Origin: Glossina fuscipes
Taxonomy: Eukaryota; Arthropoda; Insecta; Diptera; Glossinidae
Direction of reading: 5' to 3'
DNA: 64,000 nucleotides
Assembly (NCBI RefSeq): GCF_014805625.2
Contig: NW_023998455.1
Span: forward strand, 1,429,787-1,493,786
Made by a program: the position numbers and the translations under genes. Positions 59,072-64,000 of this stretch are shown piece after piece. Within the stretch, counting starts at the first letter, position 1. Each line of letters opens with the position of its first letter. The notes below the pieces were generated by a model that made no database searches, had not been told where the DNA came from, and saw only the letters and a program-made list of their open reading frames with translations.

Positions 59072-59405
59072 TATAAAAGCAGTCTCTCTAACTGATTGTT
59101 TTGTCCGAGTGTCGTACAGTTATGTTTACCGGAAAATTTGCTTCAAACTTCTTTTCATTCCCACACACGCGAAAGAGTTGGTTATGTGAACATCTTCGAA
59201 TTCTTTGAACATTTGACCAAAAGCTGATTTTGCTTCGGCTTCACTAAGTGACTTAGTTTAGATAAAAGCCAATATAGCGAAAGATTTGCCCAACCATCTG
59301 TCTACACCAACGCAATTTCAAATGAAACGACAGTCGGATTGAACAGACGAAAGTCATTTACAAACAAGCGAGCATCTCTAAACGTCTTAAGTGAAACGAG
59401 TAAGT
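59072..59405 (+). promoter_or_regulatory. TATA box and possible non-coding first exon (weak)
   Basis: TATAAAAG at 59072-59079 is a perfect TATA box in a locally less AT-rich context (GCGGAGTATAAAAGCAG). A start site would be expected near 59100-59105. The next strong 5' splice donor, A|GTAAGT, is at 59400-59405, so a first exon of about 300 bases is possible. A second TATA-like GATAAAAG lies at 59258-59265. I see no open frame of note in the presumed exon. Chance is a real alternative. Confidence 0.25.
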
Positions 59406-60405
59406 TAGTTTACTTTTCGATGATGTGTCTGCCAAGAACGTGACTGCAAGGCGTGTAGTTTCAGCAAATGATGCCGAAAGATAAGAAATGCGCGTTTATC
59501 GTGTATTTTTGGTGTTTACATTGTCAGCAAAAATCGGGTACAAATTGCACGTTAGACTATTGGTTATTCTCCTTGATCATTGGTACTTTTGCAATTTGCG
59601 TTTTCACTACGAACATTTGTGTGCGAGTAAATGTTTAAAATAAATGCACTAATCGTTAGAAAATATATTCACTTCATAGTACCGGAAGTAACATAGCAGT
59701 AGTATGATACTGCCTGTAAACATTAGAAAAATTCAGGTTTACTTATGGGCCGAATACAATCTGTCTGATCGTCTTAGAAATTCGAACAAGGGGACAATAA
59801 GCGAGAGAAACTAAAAAATCGTACTATAGACAAATAATTAAAGTCAACTGCGCTAGGTTAACTTAACCTATCCTGCAAAAAATGTACGCATTCTTTCTGA
59901 AATGAAAGTTTCGCTTAAGCCGGGCAAGTAAACCCGTTTTAAGGCGTATATCGATTTTTTTCATAGACCCGACATATAAAAGTAGAAAATATTCTTTTGC
60001 TTTTTTTTGAGGTTATGTCACCTGACTTGACCTAGTTTGCCTTGATGTTTTTACTTACCAAAATCTATTATATATTGATCGAATAGAATGTCCTTTAACA
60101 ACGTTTGTATACCTTTATGTAAATGTCACCTTCACTTAGAGAATGCAACCTAGTATATTCTGCAGCCCCGGAGCCTAAGTCTTCAAGTCGTTTTGCCTTC
60201 ACATGTACGTTTAAGTTCTATTTAGTGGAAAACCGCATGGAAACGGGAGAAATATCGCATTGGAAGTCTTGTTAACTGACTTCGAAATATGAATCGGCAT
60301 ATGCAGTGCAATATGGAAGAATTGATGAGGAATAAGGGCAATGCGGAGTACTTTTGCTTTCATAAGACTAATCATTGAGGGCAGGCACAGTGCTGGTTAG
60401 AAAGA
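59406..60405. other. No gene recognised
   Basis: Ordinary AT-rich DNA. No motif recognised on either strand. Confidence 0.4.
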
Positions 60406-60408
60406 AGT

Positions 60409-60410
<2 letters not shown>

Positions 60411-60440
<30 letters not shown>
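60411..60440. repeat. (GA)n microsatellite
   Basis: About 13 AG units, followed by GAAAGAAAGTGAGTGAG. Confidence 0.9.
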
Positions 60441-60443
<3 letters not shown>

Positions 60444-60484
60444 AAGTGAGTGAGAAATACAAAATGATCGCATTCTGGGATGTG

Positions 60485-60605
60485 TAAGGCCGAATCGGTA
60501 AAGGCTAAGACCTTACCAATCAATCACTTACTACAGTTATGGTCATATCCCGACAATAATTGAAATATATTTTGCCGCACTGGCAATGTGAACAGGGAAT
60601 GTCGA
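60485..60605 (-). repeat. tRNA-derived SINE-like fragment
   Basis: On the plus strand, AAGACCTTACCAATCAATCACTTACTACAGTTATGGTC parallels the TTGACTGAGCACTCACTATAG...GCGACC block of the array at 41463-42110. CACTGGCAATGTGAACAGGGAATG may be the B-box side. Heavily decayed. Confidence 0.35.
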
Positions 60606-60609
60606 CTTG

Positions 60610-63160
60610 ATAGTCTGCTTTCTTAACTATTTAGCCTATGAATGAGAAGAGGGAATGCTCCTTGCAGTATGTTTAAATGAACCTATTTGGACAACCCTTT
60701 TTAAAGAGTTACAATTGAGATATCATTCGCCATCACAAGTCTATAACTTTCCTTAAGTTAGATTTTTCTGTTATCTGCTAATCAATTTATTTCCTTAAGA
60801 AGCATTACATAAATTGTCTATATTTCCTGCTCTCGTCTGTGTGAGAAAGGAAATTGTTTCGTTTACATTGAAAGTCTCTACAAATATATAGATGTTGTGA
60901 TTGGCTTACAATGAGTTGCAAAGTAATTTTAATTAAATGAGTATTAAAAAATGTTATTATTTAAATCCTCTGTACGAATGTTTATGTCACGTTATTTATG
61001 TTTGAAATTTTCATTTATGCATTTCTTATTGTGCATTGCGCGAATATATTATTTTCATCATGGGGTTAGTGACGGCCGACCATTATTCGCAAGCGAATCC
61101 AGTTATTCTCGCGTGTACCGTAAACTGTCTAAACATGCCTCCACACGTTCGCCGCTGTAAGAGTCATAAAGCCGCCTTATTTATTCCTTGCTCTGTCTAT
61201 ATATTCATCTGTTTATCTACTTCAAGAACTCCAGCCTTAACTAACGACAAGAAATAAGGCTTCGCCCTGTTCGACAGGCAAAGCCTTTGCAAGGCAAATA
61301 CTCAAATCCAGAAAGATCTGAAATTTTAAAAAAATTTGTGTGCCTCTACTTGCCTGCTCGGCAGTTTGGCTGCTTGTCCTGAGACACTTATCTGTCTCTG
61401 CTCGTCTGGCCACATCTTGCCCCACTGGTCTCTTCACCTGTCCAGTATTTCGTTTGTCCGTCTGTCCATTTTTGCATTTGCCCCTCGTTCTTCCAATTAC
61501 TTGTTTTTTGTCTCGTTTACTACTTGCTCTATTTCTCTCCTTGATTCGATTCCTCCTAAAGTTAGACTTCAATTATTTCCATAGTTACAGTTCGCTTGCA
61601 AGCACATCTCCGCTGGTTAACTTACTTAACGGCCAAAGACAATGAAAATCGCTTTTTACCCGTAACTCAAGAACCTTAGGATAGCTTCTGAAAGCGTAGA
61701 ATTAGTCTGAGATATGTTTCTAACAGTAACTCACGGTTAATTATTAAATCGTTAGCAGCTTAAGAGTTAACGAAGAAAAATATGCAACTTTTTCATATCC
61801 GCGGGTATCTCAGATTCCATTTAAACTTTGTTTTTAAAGTTTTTTGTGTGTGCGTGCGTTTTTTTGTTTTTAACCATAAACGTAGTCAGTTAGTTTATCG
61901 TTGTTAGCAATGCAGTTTAATTACATGTACAAATATATGCACATAAATGCATATAAATACTTATTTACATATCCATATATACGCATGATGGCATTATCTA
62001 TTCGCACTATATTTAGTTTCCATTTAATTTTTTTATGCAATTTTTTGTTTTTATTTTTTATTTATTGATTTTAAGCTAAATAAATAACTTTTCATTTTAT
62101 TATTATATAACAACAACAAGAGATGTTTACTAAATCAAGCATGTCACTTGTATAAAATACAGATATGTTTTATTTGCTACTGTAGGGTCTTAAGCTTAAT
62201 AAATGTTTTGTTGATCATCGAAACAGCAAAAGCCTTTCGACAATGACTGTGTGTATGATAAATGAAGCAATGGAAGAGCGAACTCGTCTTTTTAATATGT
62301 AATGTCTTCCTCTCTCATGGGAAATTTATCTTACATCCGATTTCGGAAGTAATCTCTTGGGTTCATGTTGTTCCTCTAGAAAATGAAGATCATATAAAGG
62401 AAAAGAAGAAGTGAAGACGATGGAAAGATCCGTACTTGGCATCGGTATTCGTACAGGGAACTCATATTATCCATTTCATACGACAGAGCAGTCTCCCGTC
62501 GTCCTCTTTAAGAAAGTACAGAGGAAAAAGAGAGAAAGGCATGCTTTTTCCCTCTTGGGAAAGAACAGACTTCACTTTCGATGTCAATGCTTTTGCAAAG
62601 AATTTTTATGACCCGCCTCAAGTAAGTTCGCATCTTTGCTTTTTTTGCTTCTTCTCATAAAATCTCTGAAACTAAAGGTTAAAGCATTTTTTAACTGATA
62701 AGAAGAAGCAATGTTAAATTTTCAACTTTAGATATCTCTAAGAGAAATGCAGACTTTTTTCTTGTACAGAGCTCGCTTCGAAACTGTTTCGGAACTCATT
62801 CCTAATTTGCTTTATTATTAAAAATTATAAAAATTGTATAAAATTCTTTTCCTATTACCATAAGTCGGCCTAATGTAACGAAATATGTGTAACAAGACTA
62901 AGCGCAGATTGATAAGAAGTTCTCTTTCAAGTCCACCAATAAGGCTAGCCCGCTTTATTGGCTTTCTCAAGCGTTCATTATGGAATATACACCGCGCTAC
63001 AACGACACGATTCTTCTTTCTTTAACCGGACTGCCAATGGTCTTTCGTGCAAATTCTAAAATATTTTTGGACTTACACGAGTACAAGCAATTTTTTCCTG
63101 TTCCTCCACTCAAAATCTTTTGTGACCTGCATTATATGGAGACAATCGTTTTAAATGGCT
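60610..63160. other. No gene recognised
   Basis: Frames at 60951-61160, 61340-61645 (+) and 61237-61572 (-) overlap one another. The latter two cover a CTGYCTG-rich stretch (61340-61475). At 62621 there is a GTAAGT donor-like site after a short open frame, with nothing else to support an exon. Confidence 0.4.
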
Positions 63161-63164
63161 TGGC

Positions 63165-63375
63165 CAACCTATATATTCTTGTTTTAATGCGACTAAGTGC
63201 TGAGGGATGTCGGCTATAAGTGTAACACAATGCTCACAGCTTAATGGGAGTGTGCCTAATAGGTGAGTGTTATGCCTTTCTTGACTGGGCACTCAGTATG
63301 CCGAAACACGATTTGGGGATCGGGGGATCTCCCCCCTTCGTGTAACGCGGTGATGGAAAGAGAAAGTCGAGGCGA
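63165..63375 (-). repeat. tRNA-derived SINE-like copy
   Basis: On the plus strand, CACAGCTTAATGGGAGTGTGCCTAATAGGTGAGTG is followed by TTGACTGGGCACTCAGTATG, GGGGATCTCCCCCC and TTCGTGTAACGCGGTGATGG. The first three blocks agree in order with the array at 41463-42110, and the last with the copy at 51265-51490. The GGGGATC...GATCTCCCC pair can form a hairpin. Confidence 0.6.
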
Positions 63376-64000
63376 CGACTAACGACTTTTTTGACTTGAG
63401 ATTTGAGGCAGCCCAACAATCCTTCCCAGCACTTCTTTAGAGAGTTATTTTAATCGTAATGTGTTCTGCTTTAAATGCTTTTTATATAATATAGATTTAT
63501 ATACGTACATAGAAATCGTATATATATATCGTATCGTATTTCGTATATATATCGCATCGGAAATTTTCGAAAAGGGTGACTTAACATGAAAGTTACAATT
63601 AAAAAGTTTTAGCTGAGCCCACCAGATAGGCTCGATTACATCACAGACCAAGCAAGGTCCGTAGAACTCAAATTTTCGCAAACGGTGTCGTGCATTTCAT
63701 ATTTCCGTGTGTAAATGAAATTTTTTACCGGTTCATATTTTTGATTTCGAAACTCAAAACAACTTCACTTGGGCCAATAGTTTCCATATTTCTTGTTTCT
63801 ATAAGAGATGAAAAGCTATCACGTGGGTTCGGCTCAAGCTAGTAAATGTGAGTTTTTTCTAACATTTTTTGTGTTTTTTACAATTTAATGAAGTTGAACT
63901 AACTACTCTTGATTAATTAGAGCGAAAATGTTTAATAGACTTTTTTCTTTTAATTTTTAGTACAAGTTTTTTTTTATGTTTGTTTTTTTCAATTACATAA
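63376..64000. other. No gene recognised; TA-rich
   Basis: TA runs with CGTATCG words at 63515-63560. No coding signal to the end of the window. Confidence 0.4.

Noticed and set aside
61237..61645. Overlapping frames of about 100 codons on both strands
   Set aside because: They cover a CTG/TCTG-rich stretch, contradict one another and show no domain.
62411..62660. Possible exon ending at a CAA|GTAAGT donor near 62621
   Set aside because: The frame has no recognised domain, no ATG in the favoured frame and no acceptor or promoter that would support it.

Overview
This window looks like euchromatic, non-coding DNA from an insect nuclear genome, most likely a schizophoran fly. Tephritid and calyptrate flies are plausible hosts, but this is an inference and the sequence does not prove it. 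The DNA is AT-rich, full of A/T homopolymers and micro- and minisatellites, and crossed by old, decayed interspersed repeats. I found no intact protein-coding gene, no tRNA or rRNA gene, no CRISPR array and nothing bacterial. Almost all open frames lie in low-complexity or repeated DNA. The window is probably intergenic or a large intron.

Four kinds of mobile DNA make up most of the recognisable content. (1) Three decayed mariner/Tc1-superfamily relics: an internally deleted copy that keeps both inverted-repeat-like ends (44979-45583), a minus-strand catalytic-domain fragment (about 25090-25345), and a longer 3' relic with most of the catalytic domain and the C-terminus (about 49940-50645). 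(2) A small MITE with TTAA flanks, piggyBac-like in its ends (14097-14288). (3) About fifteen copies or fragments of one interspersed family, here called family A. One end has an ATACCCT...AGGGTAT stem, the other a TAGTCGG...CCGACTA stem, and an internal stretch reads like TCCGTCTGTCC. A second group, family B, is related in style. (4) tRNA-derived SINE-like copies, including a tandem array of about four units at 41463-42110.

Tandem repeats are the other main component: an 84-bp x3 array (4385-4640), a very degenerate array (12655-13990), a 126-132-bp array whose unit lengths are all multiples of three (15165-15900), arrays near 21985, 31395, 34105 and 55395, a degenerate trinucleotide field (27330-28860), and a 1.2-kb degenerate TATGAA-type hexamer field (39145-40325). 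The last two create most of the long but meaningless open frames.

Possible gene-related signals are weak: two promoter/first-exon-like patches (47052-47100 and 59072-59405) and one possible short internal exon (50905-50993). They need transcript data. I found no convincing new multi-gene system. The observations most worth a second look are the structure of family A, the mariner relics, the TTAA MITE, the SINE array and the two large simple-sequence fields.
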